8,126 nt of DNA from Streptomyces violaceus (GCA_000715635.1 KL569143.1:35753-43878); one strand, 5' to 3'; counted from the stretch's first letter, positions 1 to 6,344 are shown. The notes: generated by a model from the sequence alone, not told the origin. Translations and numbers: made by a program.

Positions 1-1
1 C

Positions 2-652
2 TCCGAGCGGCTCGGCCTGCCGCCCGTCGGCCAGGCCTACGGCATGACGGAACTGTCGCCCGGCACCCACGTCGTCCCCCTGGACGCGATGCGCGACGCG
101 CCGCCCGGAACCGTCGGCAAGCTCATCGCCGGCACCGAGATGCGCATCGTCTCCCTCGACGACCCCGGCAAGGACCTCCCCGCCGGCGAGTCCGGAGAGA
201 TCCTCATCCGCGGCCCCCAGGTCATGAAGGGCTACCTCGGCCGCCCCGACGCCACCGCCGCGATGATCGACACCGACGGCTGGCTGCACACCGGAGACGT
301 CGGCCACGTGGACGACGACGGATGGCTCTTCGTCGTCGACCGCGTCAAGGAACTCATCAAGTACAAGGGCTTCCAGGTGGCCCCCGCCGAACTGGAGGCC
401 CTCCTCCTCACCCACCCCGGCATCGCCGACGCCGCCGTCATCGGCACGTACAACGACGACGGCAACGAGGTCCCGCACGCGTACGTGGTCCGCCAGCCGT
501 CCGCCGCCGACCTCTCGGAAGCTGAGATCATGATGTTCGTCGCCGAACGCGTCGCCCCCTACAAACGGATCCGGCACGTCACCTTCACCGTCGGCGTCCC
601 CCGCGCGGCCTCCGGAAAGATCCTCCGCCGACAGCTCAGGGAGCGCGCATGA
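2..652 (+). CDS. Acyl-CoA synthetase (AMP-binding, 4-coumarate:CoA ligase-like), C-terminal part
   Basis: This is the 3' part of an ANL-superfamily enzyme, which activates a carboxylic acid with ATP to an acyl-adenylate and then transfers it to CoA in the cytosol. The 5' end lies outside the window; frame 2 is open from the first complete codon. Visible family motifs, numbered from codon 1 at position 2, are YGMTE (A5, residues 13-17), HTGD (A7, around 96-99), the hinge and A8 block DRVKELIKYKGFQV (113-126), and the C-terminal A10 motif PRAASGKILRR, whose catalytic lysine (codon 617-619) is present. The usual PKTxSGK reads PRAASGK, a mild change. The stop overlaps the start of the enoyl-CoA hydratase gene (ATGA at 649-652), so the two are translationally coupled. 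The acid substrate cannot be named from this fragment; aromatic, branched-chain or medium-chain acids are all possible. Confidence 0.93.
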   Translation, partial: SERLGLPPVGQAYGMTELSPGTHVVPLDAMRDAPPGTVGKLIAGTEMRIVSLDDPGKDLPAGESGEILIRGPQVMKGYLGRPDATAAMIDTDGWLHTGDVGHVDDDGWLFVVDRVKELIKYKGFQVAPAELEALLLTHPGIADAAVIGTYNDDGNEVPHAYVVRQPSAADLSEAEIMMFVAERVAPYKRIRHVTFTVGVPRAASGKILRRQLRERA

Positions 653-1383
653 GCCTCGTGACGTGCACGCACGCACGTGCGGTCGAAACCCTCACCCTCG
701 ACTCCCCGCACAACCGCAACGCCCTGTCGACGGCCCTGGTCGGCGAACTCGCCGAAGCGCTCACGGACGCCGGCAAGGACACCGGTGTCCGCGCGATCGT
801 CCTCACCCACACCGGCAACACCTTCAGCGCCGGCGCCGACCTCAAGGACCCCCCACCCCCGGACGCACTCGTCGCCCTGCTGCGGCAGATCATCGAACTG
901 CCCAAGCCGGTCGTCGCCCGCGTCACCGGCCACGTCCGCGCGGGCGGCCTCGGCCTGCTGGCCGCGTGCGACATCGCGGCCGCCTCCGCCGAGGCCACCT
1001 TCGCCTTCACGGAGGTCCGCATCGGCGTCGCCCCCGCGGTCATCTCCCTGCCGCTGCTCCCGCGCACGGACCCGCGCGCCCTGGCCCGCTACTACCTCAC
1101 GGGCGAGCGTTTCGATGCGGCGGAGGCAACCCGCACGGGCCTGCTCACCACGCACGGCGCAGACGTGGACACCACCCTGGCCCCCATCCTGGACGGCCTG
1201 CGCAAATCCGCCCCCGACGCCCTGGCCGAGACGAAACGGCTGCTCACGGCTAGGGTGCTGGAAACCTTCGACCGGGACGCGGCCGACCTGACCGCGCTCT
1301 CGGCCCGGCTGTTCTCCTCCCCGCAGGCCCGCGAGGGGATGACGGCCTTCCTCGAACGACGGGATGCGGCATGGGCGGTGTGA
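649..1383 (+). CDS. Enoyl-CoA hydratase/isomerase family protein
   Basis: A 244-residue crotonase-fold enzyme, the usual length. It probably hydrates a 2-enoyl-CoA made from the product of the upstream ligase. The first oxyanion-hole segment is SAGADLKD (residues 60-67). The second is GHVRAGGLGLLAACD (94-108). The residue matching the first catalytic Glu of mitochondrial enoyl-CoA hydratase (GGGCELAMMCD) is Gly here. The second Glu is kept in FTEVRIGVAPAVIS (E122). This one-glutamate pattern is seen in methylglutaconyl-CoA hydratase-like members and others, so the substrate is uncertain. The start is ATG 649, five bases after an AGGGAG ribosome binding site and overlapping the ligase stop. 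The 3' end overlaps the start of the TetR gene, so the three genes form one operon. Confidence 0.93.
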   Translation: MSLVTCTHARAVETLTLDSPHNRNALSTALVGELAEALTDAGKDTGVRAIVLTHTGNTFSAGADLKDPPPPDALVALLRQIIELPKPVVARVTGHVRAGGLGLLAACDIAAASAEATFAFTEVRIGVAPAVISLPLLPRTDPRALARYYLTGERFDAAEATRTGLLTTHGADVDTTLAPILDGLRKSAPDALAETKRLLTARVLETFDRDAADLTALSARLFSSPQAREGMTAFLERRDAAWAV

Positions 1384-1982
1384 GCACGGTCGACCGTGCG
1401 GAGAGAGTCCCCAAGCAGGACCGCAGCCGGGCCACCCGGCAGCGGCTCCTGGAAGCCGCCGTGGCCTGCCTCGCCGAACACGGCTGGGCCGGCTCCACCG
1501 TCTCCGTCGTCGCCGAACGCGCCGGCGTCTCCCGCGGCGCCGCCCAGCACCACTTCCCGACCCGCGAGGACCTCTTCACGGCGGCCGTCGAGTACGTCGC
1601 CGAAGAACGCTCGACGGCCCTGCGGGCCCTGTTCCCCGAGGGCGCGTCAGGAGACCGCCACGCGGTCGTCGCCGCCCTGGTCGACCTCTACACGGGCCCC
1701 CTCTTCCGCGCCGCCCTCCACCTCTGGGTCGCCGCCTCCAACGAGGACCAGCTCCGCCCCCGCGTCACCGAACTCGAATCCCGCGTAGGCCGCGAGACCC
1801 ACCGCATAGCGGTCGACCTCCTCGCCGCCGACGAATCCGTCCCCGGCGTCCGCGAAACGGTCCAGGGCCTCCTCGACATGGCCCGCGGCCTCGGCCTCGC
1901 CAACCTCCTCACCGACGACACGCCCCGCCGGGAACGGGTCGTGGCGCAGTGGGCGGGACTGCTGGAGGAGACGCTGGGCTGA
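1371..1982 (+). CDS. TetR/AcrR-family transcriptional regulator
   Basis: A 203-residue one-component repressor-type protein of normal TetR length. The N-terminal DNA-binding domain is clear: RQRLLEAAVACLAEHGW forms helix 1 (residues 23-39), and STVSVVAERAGVSRGAAQHHFPTREDLF covers the helix-turn-helix and helix 4 (42-69). The rest is an alpha-helical ligand/dimer domain. Being last in the ligase-hydratase operon, it probably controls that operon in response to an acyl-CoA or free acid; this is inference from position. The start is ambiguous: ATG 1371, or GTG 1380, whose GTGA overlaps the hydratase stop as in classic translational coupling. The latter would give 200 residues. No operator can be sought because the operon promoter lies outside the window. 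Confidence 0.93.
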   Translation: MGGVSTVDRAERVPKQDRSRATRQRLLEAAVACLAEHGWAGSTVSVVAERAGVSRGAAQHHFPTREDLFTAAVEYVAEERSTALRALFPEGASGDRHAVVAALVDLYTGPLFRAALHLWVAASNEDQLRPRVTELESRVGRETHRIAVDLLAADESVPGVRETVQGLLDMARGLGLANLLTDDTPRRERVVAQWAGLLEETLG

Positions 1983-2004
1983 GGCCGGTGTCAGTGCCGG
2001 GCTC

Positions 2005-2016
2005 TACGGTTCAGAC
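2005..2016 (+). promoter_or_regulatory. Candidate leaderless promoter, -10 box TACGGT
   Basis: TACGGT at 2005-2010 fits the actinobacterial TANNNT -10 pattern and ends only six bases before the ATG at 2017, placing the expected transcription start at or beside that ATG. No Shine-Dalgarno sequence precedes the gene, which agrees with a leaderless transcript. No good -35 box is visible. Confidence 0.45.
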
Positions 2017-2574
2017 ATGGGTGATCACTTCCAGACGATCGTCGACCTCGACGCGACCGCGTCGGACGCCGAACCGCTTGCCCGACGGGTGGTGGAGTGG
2101 CTCGTGGCGGAGGGTGTCGTCCTCGGCGAGCGCACCGAGTGCGTCCTCGGCCAACCCCTCGGCCATCCCCCCGGCCCCCACTGGGAACGGGCCGTGACCG
2201 ACGACTGGGACCGGGAGCCCTGGGACGGACTCGCCGTTCACACGCGCCGTACGGGCTTCACCAGCGGCGCTGACATGCCGGGTGCGGCCGTCTGCCCGCG
2301 CTGCGCATCGGCCACGCCGTTGGACGACGAGACTGGGCCCCGGTTCTACGCCGCCATGCAGACCTGGCACGACAAAGGCGCCGCGTCCGTCGCGTGCCCC
2401 GCCTGCGCCGCGACCGTCGCCGTCCCGGAATGGTCTTGGGACGATTCCCCCCTGGCCTTCGGCCACCTCGGCTTCGAGTTCTGGAACTGGCCCGACCTCA
2501 CCGAGGACTTCCGCACTCGTCTCGCCGGGCTGCTGGACGGCCACCGTACGGCGTACGTCTGGGGAAGTATCTGA
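2017..2574 (+). CDS. Hypothetical protein with four-cysteine zinc-ribbon-like region
   Basis: I do not recognise a named family. The 185-residue protein is acidic and Trp-rich, with no signal peptide or membrane segment. Two CxxC knuckles, CPRC (residues 93-96) and CPAC (127-130), lie about 30 residues apart and probably hold one zinc ion. The N-terminal third (FQTIVDLDATASDAEPLARR) and the Trp-rich tail (EFWNWPDLTEDF) look like a conserved cytosolic fold. The start is ATG 2017, preceded by a -10-like box and no ribosome binding site. Codon use matches the chromosome, so the gene is native. It lies 34 bases after the TetR gene and converges on the citrate synthase gene, and probably has its own promoter. 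Function unknown. Confidence 0.85.
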   Translation: MGDHFQTIVDLDATASDAEPLARRVVEWLVAEGVVLGERTECVLGQPLGHPPGPHWERAVTDDWDREPWDGLAVHTRRTGFTSGADMPGAAVCPRCASATPLDDETGPRFYAAMQTWHDKGAASVACPACAATVAVPEWSWDDSPLAFGHLGFEFWNWPDLTEDFRTRLAGLLDGHRTAYVWGSI

Positions 2575-2585
2575 GGAAGCGGCCG

Positions 2586-2628
2586 GACGGCCATCACGCG
2601 GTGCTGACAGCGCCGCGCGATGGCCGTC
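2586..2628. terminator. Bidirectional hairpin terminator between convergent genes
   Basis: GACGGCCATC (2586-2595) pairs with GATGGCCGTC (2619-2628), and inside it CGCGG (2597-2601) pairs with CCGCG (2613-2617). This gives 10 plus 5 base pairs with one A/C mismatch and an 11-base loop. It fills the gap between the stop codons of the plus-strand hypothetical gene and the minus-strand citrate synthase gene. It has no T-run, which is common for high-GC actinobacterial terminators. Confidence 0.8.
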
Positions 2629-2639
2629 GATGACTTGGA

Positions 2640-3740
2640 TCAGTGGGCGATATCCCCGTAGCCCTCGATCTCGCGGGGGTCGCGGGTGCCCGGGCCGACG
2701 TAGCGGGCCGAGGGGCGGACCAGACGGCCCGTGCGCTTCTGCTCGAGGATGTGGGCGGACCAGCCGGCCGTGCGGGCACAGGTGAACATCGACGTGAACA
2801 TGTGCGCCGGGACCTCGGCGAAGTCCAGGACGATGGCCGCCCAGAACTCGACGTTCGTCGCGAGGACGCGGTCGGGACGGCGGGCGTGGAGTTCCGCCAG
2901 GGCCGCCTTCTCCAGGGCCTCGGCGACCTCGAAGCGGGGGGCACCCAGTTCGCGGGCGGTGCGGCGCAGGACCCGGGCGCGGGGGTCCTCGGCGCGGTAG
3001 ACACGGTGGCCGAAGCCCATGAGTCGCTCGCCCTTGTCGAGCGCGTTCCTCACATAGGCCTCGGCGTCGCCCGTGCGTTCGATCTCCTCGATCATGCCGA
3101 GGACCCGGGAGGGGGCGCCGCCGTGCAGCGGGCCGGACATGGCCCCCACGGCGCCGGAGAGAGCCGCCGCCACGTCCGCGCCCGTGGACGCGATCACGCG
3201 GGCCGTGAACGTGGACGCGTTCATGCCGTGCTCGGCCGCGCTCGTCCAATACGCGTCCACCGCCGCCACGTGCTTGGGGTCCGGCTCGCCGCGCCAGCGG
3301 ATCATGAAGCGTTCGACGACGGACTGGGCCTTGTCGATCTCGCGCTGCGGGACCATGGGCAGGCCCTGGCCGCGAGCCGACTGGGCGACGTAGGAGAGGG
3401 CCATCACGGCGGCGCGGGCCAGGTCGGCGCGGGCCTGCTCCTCGTCGATGTCGAGGAGCGGCTTGAGGCCCCAGACCGGGGCCAGCATGGCCAGGGCCGA
3501 CTGGACGTCGACGCGGATGTCACCGGAGTGGACGGGGATGGGGAACGGCTCGGCGGGCGGCAGGCCGGGATTGAAGGCGCCGTCGACGAGCAGGCCCCAG
3601 ACGTTGCCGAAGGAGACATGCCCGACGAGGTCCTCGATGTCGACGCCCCGGTACCGGAGTGCGCCGCCCTCCTTATCCGGTTCGGCGATCTCCGTCTCGA
3701 ACGCGACTACTCCCTCGAGCCCGGGTACGAAGTCGGACAT
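2640..3740 (-). CDS. Citrate synthase-like protein (citrate synthase 2 type)
   Basis: A 366-residue citrate synthase-fold protein, as in the shorter bacterial type. It is expected to condense an acyl-CoA such as acetyl-CoA with oxaloacetate in the cytosol. Motifs seen are AEHGMNASTFTARV (residues 169-182), SGPLHGGAPSRV with the first active-site His (H206), MGFGHRVYR with the second (H245), and NVEFWAAIVLDFAEVPAHMFTSMF followed by ARTAGWSAHILEQ. The expected catalytic Asp of NVDF is Glu here (E298). The citrate synthase annotation is therefore safe at fold level but not for the reaction; it could be slow or act on another acyl-CoA. The start is ATG 3740, with GGAG seven bases upstream. It is divergent from pdxH. 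Streptomyces genomes carry several citrate synthase paralogues, and this is probably not the main TCA enzyme. Confidence 0.92.
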   Translation of the reverse strand: MSDFVPGLEGVVAFETEIAEPDKEGGALRYRGVDIEDLVGHVSFGNVWGLLVDGAFNPGLPPAEPFPIPVHSGDIRVDVQSALAMLAPVWGLKPLLDIDEEQARADLARAAVMALSYVAQSARGQGLPMVPQREIDKAQSVVERFMIRWRGEPDPKHVAAVDAYWTSAAEHGMNASTFTARVIASTGADVAAALSGAVGAMSGPLHGGAPSRVLGMIEEIERTGDAEAYVRNALDKGERLMGFGHRVYRAEDPRARVLRRTARELGAPRFEVAEALEKAALAELHARRPDRVLATNVEFWAAIVLDFAEVPAHMFTSMFTCARTAGWSAHILEQKRTGRLVRPSARYVGPGTRDPREIEGYGDIAH

Positions 3741-4026
3741 CAGGCGGCTCCTCGTGATGTAAGTGACAGATGGTGTCTGGTGGGGTGAGACGGGTGAACC
3801 ATGTGTCAGTCAGCGTTGCGAAGCGGGCGGCCGTCCGGTGGATCCACGGTCGTTGCGGCGACTCGCGGTCCCTGGACGGTCTCCCCTGTGATGCCCCGTG
3901 CGGCTGGCGGTCACCCAACCGGAACGGCACAGAAACGATATCCCCGAGTGCCACCGTTGGGGAGGGTTCACGGCACTCAGTGCCACTCAGTGACGAAGGA
4001 CACCGTCGATACGGCAAGATGACCGG
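3741..4026. promoter_or_regulatory. Divergent intergenic region with palindrome and tandem repeats
   Basis: This 286-base gap holds the start regions of the minus-strand citrate synthase-like gene and plus-strand pdxH. It contains a perfect 10-base palindrome, GTGGATCCAC (3838-3847). It also contains two tandem copies of CACTCAGTG (3974-3982 and 3984-3992), each a CACT-C-AGTG dyad, and an inverted pair GAGTGCC/GGCACTC (3946-3952/3972-3978). The repeats lie 35-80 bases before the pdxH start, where an operator would act. I see no convincing -35/-10 pair on either strand and no coding sequence. Confidence 0.5.
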
Positions 4027-4695
4027 GTGACCGACCGCGACGCCGTCCCCTTCGATCTGGCCTCGATGCGCAAGCAGTACCGGGCCGAGGGGCTCTCCGA
4101 GACCGAGCTGGCCGCCACCCCCGTCGAGCAGTTCGCGCGCTGGTTCAAGCAGGCCGCGACGGACGGCGGGCTGTTCGAGCCGAACGCCATGATCGTCTCG
4201 ACGGCCGACGCCGAGGGGCGGACCAGCGCCCGTACCGTTCTGCTGAAGCACTTCGACGAGCAGGGCTTCGTCTTCTACACGAACTACGACTCCCGCAAGG
4301 CCCGCGACCTCGCGGAGAACCCGTACGTCTCGCTGCTGTTCCCCTGGCATCCCATGGCCCGGCAGGTCCTCGTCACCGGTGTCGCGCGGCGCACCGGCCG
4401 GGACGAGACGGCGGCGTACTTCCGGACCCGGCCGCACGGCTCACAGCTGGGCGCGTGGGCCAGCGCCCAGTCCTCGGTGATCTCCACCCGTGCCGACATC
4501 GACGACGCGTACGCCGAACTGGCCGCCCGCTATCCGGAGGGCGAGCAGGTGCCCGTACCGCCGAACTGGGGAGGCTTCCGGGTGGCCCCGCAGACGGTGG
4601 AGTTCTGGCAGGGCCGCGAGAACCGGCTGCACGACCGGTTGCGGTATGTGGAGCGGCCGGATGGGAGCTGGCGGGTGGAGCGGCTCAGTCCCTGA
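4027..4695 (+). CDS. pdxH: Pyridoxamine/pyridoxine 5'-phosphate oxidase
   Basis: A 222-residue FMN flavoenzyme of the usual PdxH length. It oxidises pyridoxine or pyridoxamine 5'-phosphate to pyridoxal 5'-phosphate, the last step of vitamin B6 salvage, as a cytosolic dimer. The FMN-binding block is [20 protein letters not shown] (residues 64-83) followed by [27 protein letters not shown] lies at 135-150. The C-terminal signature [20 protein letters not shown] plus LHDRLRY (181-207) is complete, and the chain ends RLSP as in the family. The start is GTG 4027; the ATG at 4019 opens only a three-codon reading frame. No Shine-Dalgarno is visible, so a leaderless message is possible. The gene is divergent from the citrate synthase-like gene and followed by a strong stem structure. 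Confidence 0.95.
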   Translation: MTDRDAVPFDLASMRKQYRAEGLSETELAATPVEQFARWFKQAATDGGLFEPNAMIVSTADAEGRTSARTVLLKHFDEQGFVFYTNYDSRKARDLAENPYVSLLFPWHPMARQVLVTGVARRTGRDETAAYFRTRPHGSQLGAWASAQSSVISTRADIDDAYAELAARYPEGEQVPVPPNWGGFRVAPQTVEFWQGRENRLHDRLRYVERPDGSWRVERLSP

Positions 4696-4742
4696 GGCCC
4701 GCGGCAGCTCGGACCGGCGGCGGATTCGCACCACAACGCAGA

Positions 4743-4804
4743 CGACCCGCGAGCCTGGTCCTCCAAAGGAGGGCCGGCCGGACGTACCGGCGGCTCGCGG
4801 GTCG
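4743..4804. terminator. Three-way-junction stem structure, probable pdxH terminator
   Basis: A perfect 13-base-pair stem (4743-4755 with 4792-4804, CGACCCGCGAGCC/GGCTCGCGGGTCG) encloses two further hairpins: CCTCC-AAA-GGAGG (4760-4772) and GCCGG-N9-CCGGC (4773-4791). The second abuts the closing strand directly. It starts 47 bases after the pdxH stop, so termination is the simplest role. The branched shape is more elaborate than an ordinary terminator and would form on either strand. There is no T-run after it on the plus strand. Confidence 0.6.
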
Positions 4805-4823
4805 GGTGACTGCTGGAGATTGG

Positions 4824-4858
4824 GCCGGCTGCGCGCTTCGCTCACGCGCTGGTCCGGC
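4824..4858. repeat. Two-part hairpin in the pdxH-iscB gap
   Basis: GCCGG (4824-4828) pairs with CCGGC (4854-4858), and GCGCG (4831-4835) with CGCGC (4845-4849), across a small internal loop (CT/TGGT) and a nine-base apical loop. It is one of three successive structures between 4743 and 4892. Read on the minus strand it lies just downstream of the 12-codon ORF. Its role is unknown: terminator, structured RNA or element end are all possible. Confidence 0.5.
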
Positions 4859-4877
4859 ACCGCACTGAGTGTGGTGT

Positions 4878-4892
4878 CGGGCTGCTAGCCCG
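4878..4892. repeat. Hairpin CGGGCT-GCT-AGCCCG, candidate right-end palindrome of the IscB element
   Basis: Six perfect base pairs (4878-4883 with 4887-4892) close a three-base loop. It lies about 90 bases beyond the iscB stop, where IS200/IS605-type elements carry a right-end subterminal hairpin. The TAG stop of the 12-codon minus-strand ORF sits inside it. The element-end role is inference. A short terminator for the small ORF is the alternative. Confidence 0.4.
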
Positions 4893-4923
4893 CAGCCACC
4901 TCTTCCGTCCGGTATGCATACAT
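4885..4923 (-). CDS. Possible 12-codon small ORF or leader peptide
   Basis: ATG at 4923 opens the peptide MYAYRTEEVAAG and stops with TAG at 4885. It is far too short to call on coding statistics; the case rests on its signals. An AAGGGAGGTGG ribosome binding site (plus-strand 4932-4942) lies eight bases before the ATG, and a good promoter lies 27-62 bases upstream of the ATG. The stop falls within a hairpin and two more structured blocks follow, an order that resembles a leader-peptide attenuator or small-protein unit. No gene follows on the same strand; what follows is antisense to pdxH. I do not recognise the peptide. Confidence 0.35.
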   Translation of the reverse strand: MYAYRTEEVAAG

Positions 4924-4956
4924 CTGCCGAACCACCTCCCTTCTGAAGTGATAGCT

Positions 4957-4985
4957 ACCCTAGGCAGCAGCTCTCGGCCGCTCAA
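4957..4985 (-). promoter_or_regulatory. Sigma-70-type promoter overlapping the iscB stop codon
   Basis: Read on the minus strand, TTGAGC (4985-4980) and TAGGGT (4962-4957) are separated by exactly 17 bases, close to the HrdB-type consensus of Streptomyces. Transcription would start near 4950 and give a leader of roughly 27 bases with a near-perfect ribosome binding site before the ATG at 4923. The -35 box includes the iscB stop codon TGA (4984-4982). Confidence 0.55.
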
Positions 4986-6337
4986 CTGTTTTTTCGAGAT
5001 GTTGACCCCGCCGGCTCCCGTCGGCTGCTGTGGCCGTATCCGTCGCCCCGTTGCAGGAGCCGCAGGTTTCGGTGGGAGCAGTTGAATCGGCCTGAAGCCG
5101 TGGCCAAGCTGTGCTGCCCGCTGCTGCGGACGGAAACGCGCCCGGTCCAAGTTCCTGCCCACTTACCTGCGGTCACGACGGCGCCTACGAGGTCTCCGGT
5201 CACGTATCCGTGGTGCTGTTTGGCTCGAGGGCGTAGAAGGCGCGGGAACCCGTACCGGTCTGGGGTGGTGCGGGCGTAGGAGCCGCGTCCGGTGGCCTTG
5301 GCGATGAGGACTCGTTCGGGGAGCCTTACGATCCGATCGCCGGTTGCGTGATCAAGAGGCCCGATGGAGAGCGCGTCCAACGTGTGGGTCTTGTCCAGGC
5401 CCATGGCGCTGCGGTTTGCGCTGGTGAGCCTGCCGAACCAGGCGTGTACGGGACGGCCGATGGAGCCGAGTGCATATCCCAATGCCCGGCCAGTCGCGTT
5501 CATGGTGGCGGCGTCATCGAGAGGGTTCCTGACCTGCTGAAGGAACTGCTTGAGACAGTTGGGTCGATGGGCCAGGAAGACTTCTACCGGCTTGCTGCCT
5601 TTGGCCTTGTTGCACGGAACGCAGGCGAGGACGAGGTTGGAGATCCGGTCTGAGCCCCCTCGGCTGCGAGGCCGGAGGTGCTCCATGTTCAAGGGCACGC
5701 CCGTGACACCGCAGTATGCGCAGGCGCTGTTCCACTTTGCTTGCAGATGTGCGCGGGCGGTCGTTCCAGCGAGGGGGCTTTGCTGGTGCTCAGTGCCCTT
5801 GAGGGGTCTGCCTGCACTCAGCGAGTTGGTGTCAAAGACGACGTGTTCCACGTGAATCTCGGTCACAGGCGCGTAGAGGCACAGGCGGGAGGTCAGTGAA
5901 AAGGTGGTGTCGACGCGGTGGCGTACAGACGGCGGCAGCCAGCCTTCCGGGCGACCGCAGTTATTCGACCGTGGCATCCGGTAGCGGAGATTGGCTGAGC
6001 GTCTTCTGCGTCGGTGTCCGGCTCTTTTACGCATGCCAGCGCGGATCTGGTCGCCGCGATGCTGTAGCTCGACCGAGATCAAGCCACGCCGAACCGTCAC
6101 GACGGCCCCTCGATCACCGGTTTCCTTCTTCTCATCGGTGAGAACGATCCCGGTGCCCTTGGAACCGGGATCGATGCGTAACTGCACGCCCTCGACTTCC
6201 GACTCGGCGCTTGTACGGTCTTTCAGCCGGATCATGAAGGGCACCTGCCTGGCGACGACGGCGCGGCCCCTGCTCAGGAGTTCACGGGCTCGGGCGGGAT
6301 GGCAGGGCATGAGGGGGCTCCCGTCCTTGGACAGCAC
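4982..6337 (-). CDS. iscB: RNA-guided nuclease IscB (RuvC + HNH, Cas9 ancestor family)
   Basis: IscB proteins are nickase-pair nucleases guided by an omega-RNA and encoded by IS200/IS605-like elements. This 451-residue protein has every diagnostic part. The PLMP domain (PLMPCHPARARELLSRGRAVV, from residue 8) is followed by RuvC-I IDPGSKGTGI with D56, an Arg-rich bridge helix (100-120, including HRRRRRSANLRYR), and RuvC-II HVEHVVFDTN with E164. The HNH domain has CAYC (206-209), MEHLRPRSRGGSDRISNL with H220, and the second zinc knuckle CVPC (239-242). RuvC-III is KTHTLDALSIG with H318 and D321. A C-terminal TAM-interaction-like domain runs from GYVTGDLVGAVV to LLQRGDGYG (377-435). No key residue is missing, so it is probably active. 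The start is GTG 6337 after AGGG, but the conserved RVF precedes it in frame (see findings). Codon 53 is TTA, implying bldA dependence. The family call is firm; mobility is not. Confidence 0.96.
   Translation of the reverse strand: MLSKDGSPLMPCHPARARELLSRGRAVVARQVPFMIRLKDRTSAESEVEGVQLRIDPGSKGTGIVLTDEKKETGDRGAVVTVRRGLISVELQHRGDQIRAGMRKRAGHRRRRRSANLRYRMPRSNNCGRPEGWLPPSVRHRVDTTFSLTSRLCLYAPVTEIHVEHVVFDTNSLSAGRPLKGTEHQQSPLAGTTARAHLQAKWNSACAYCGVTGVPLNMEHLRPRSRGGSDRISNLVLACVPCNKAKGSKPVEVFLAHRPNCLKQFLQQVRNPLDDAATMNATGRALGYALGSIGRPVHAWFGRLTSANRSAMGLDKTHTLDALSIGPLDHATGDRIVRLPERVLIAKATGRGSYARTTPDRYGFPRLLRPRAKQHHGYVTGDLVGAVVTAGKWAGTWTGRVSVRSSGQHSLATASGRFNCSHRNLRLLQRGDGYGHSSRREPAGSTSRKNS
6179..6181 (-). 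promoter_or_regulatory. TTA (bldA-dependent) leucine codon in iscB
   Basis: Codon 53 of iscB is TTA, three codons before the RuvC-I aspartate. TTA codons are very rare in Streptomyces and are read by the bldA tRNA, which is abundant mainly in late growth. If bldA control applies here, the nuclease would be made chiefly in differentiating cells, while the omega-RNA upstream would not be limited. Confidence 0.7.
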
Positions 6338-6344
6338 GAAGACC

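Noticed and set aside
2011..3249. 412-codon minus-strand open frame spanning the hypothetical and citrate synthase-like genes
   Set aside because: It is Arg/Gly/Pro-rich shadow coding across a terminator and two well-supported genes.
4719..4734. Minus-strand GTGGTGCGAATCCGCC resembling a tRNA T-arm
   Set aside because: The stem is weak, no matching acceptor, D-arm or anticodon arm can be found at tRNA spacing, and the loop differs from TTCGAAT.
4743..4804. Three-way junction considered as a tRNA or tmRNA fragment
   Set aside because: One inner hairpin has only a three-base loop, and no acceptor or CCA-like end is present.
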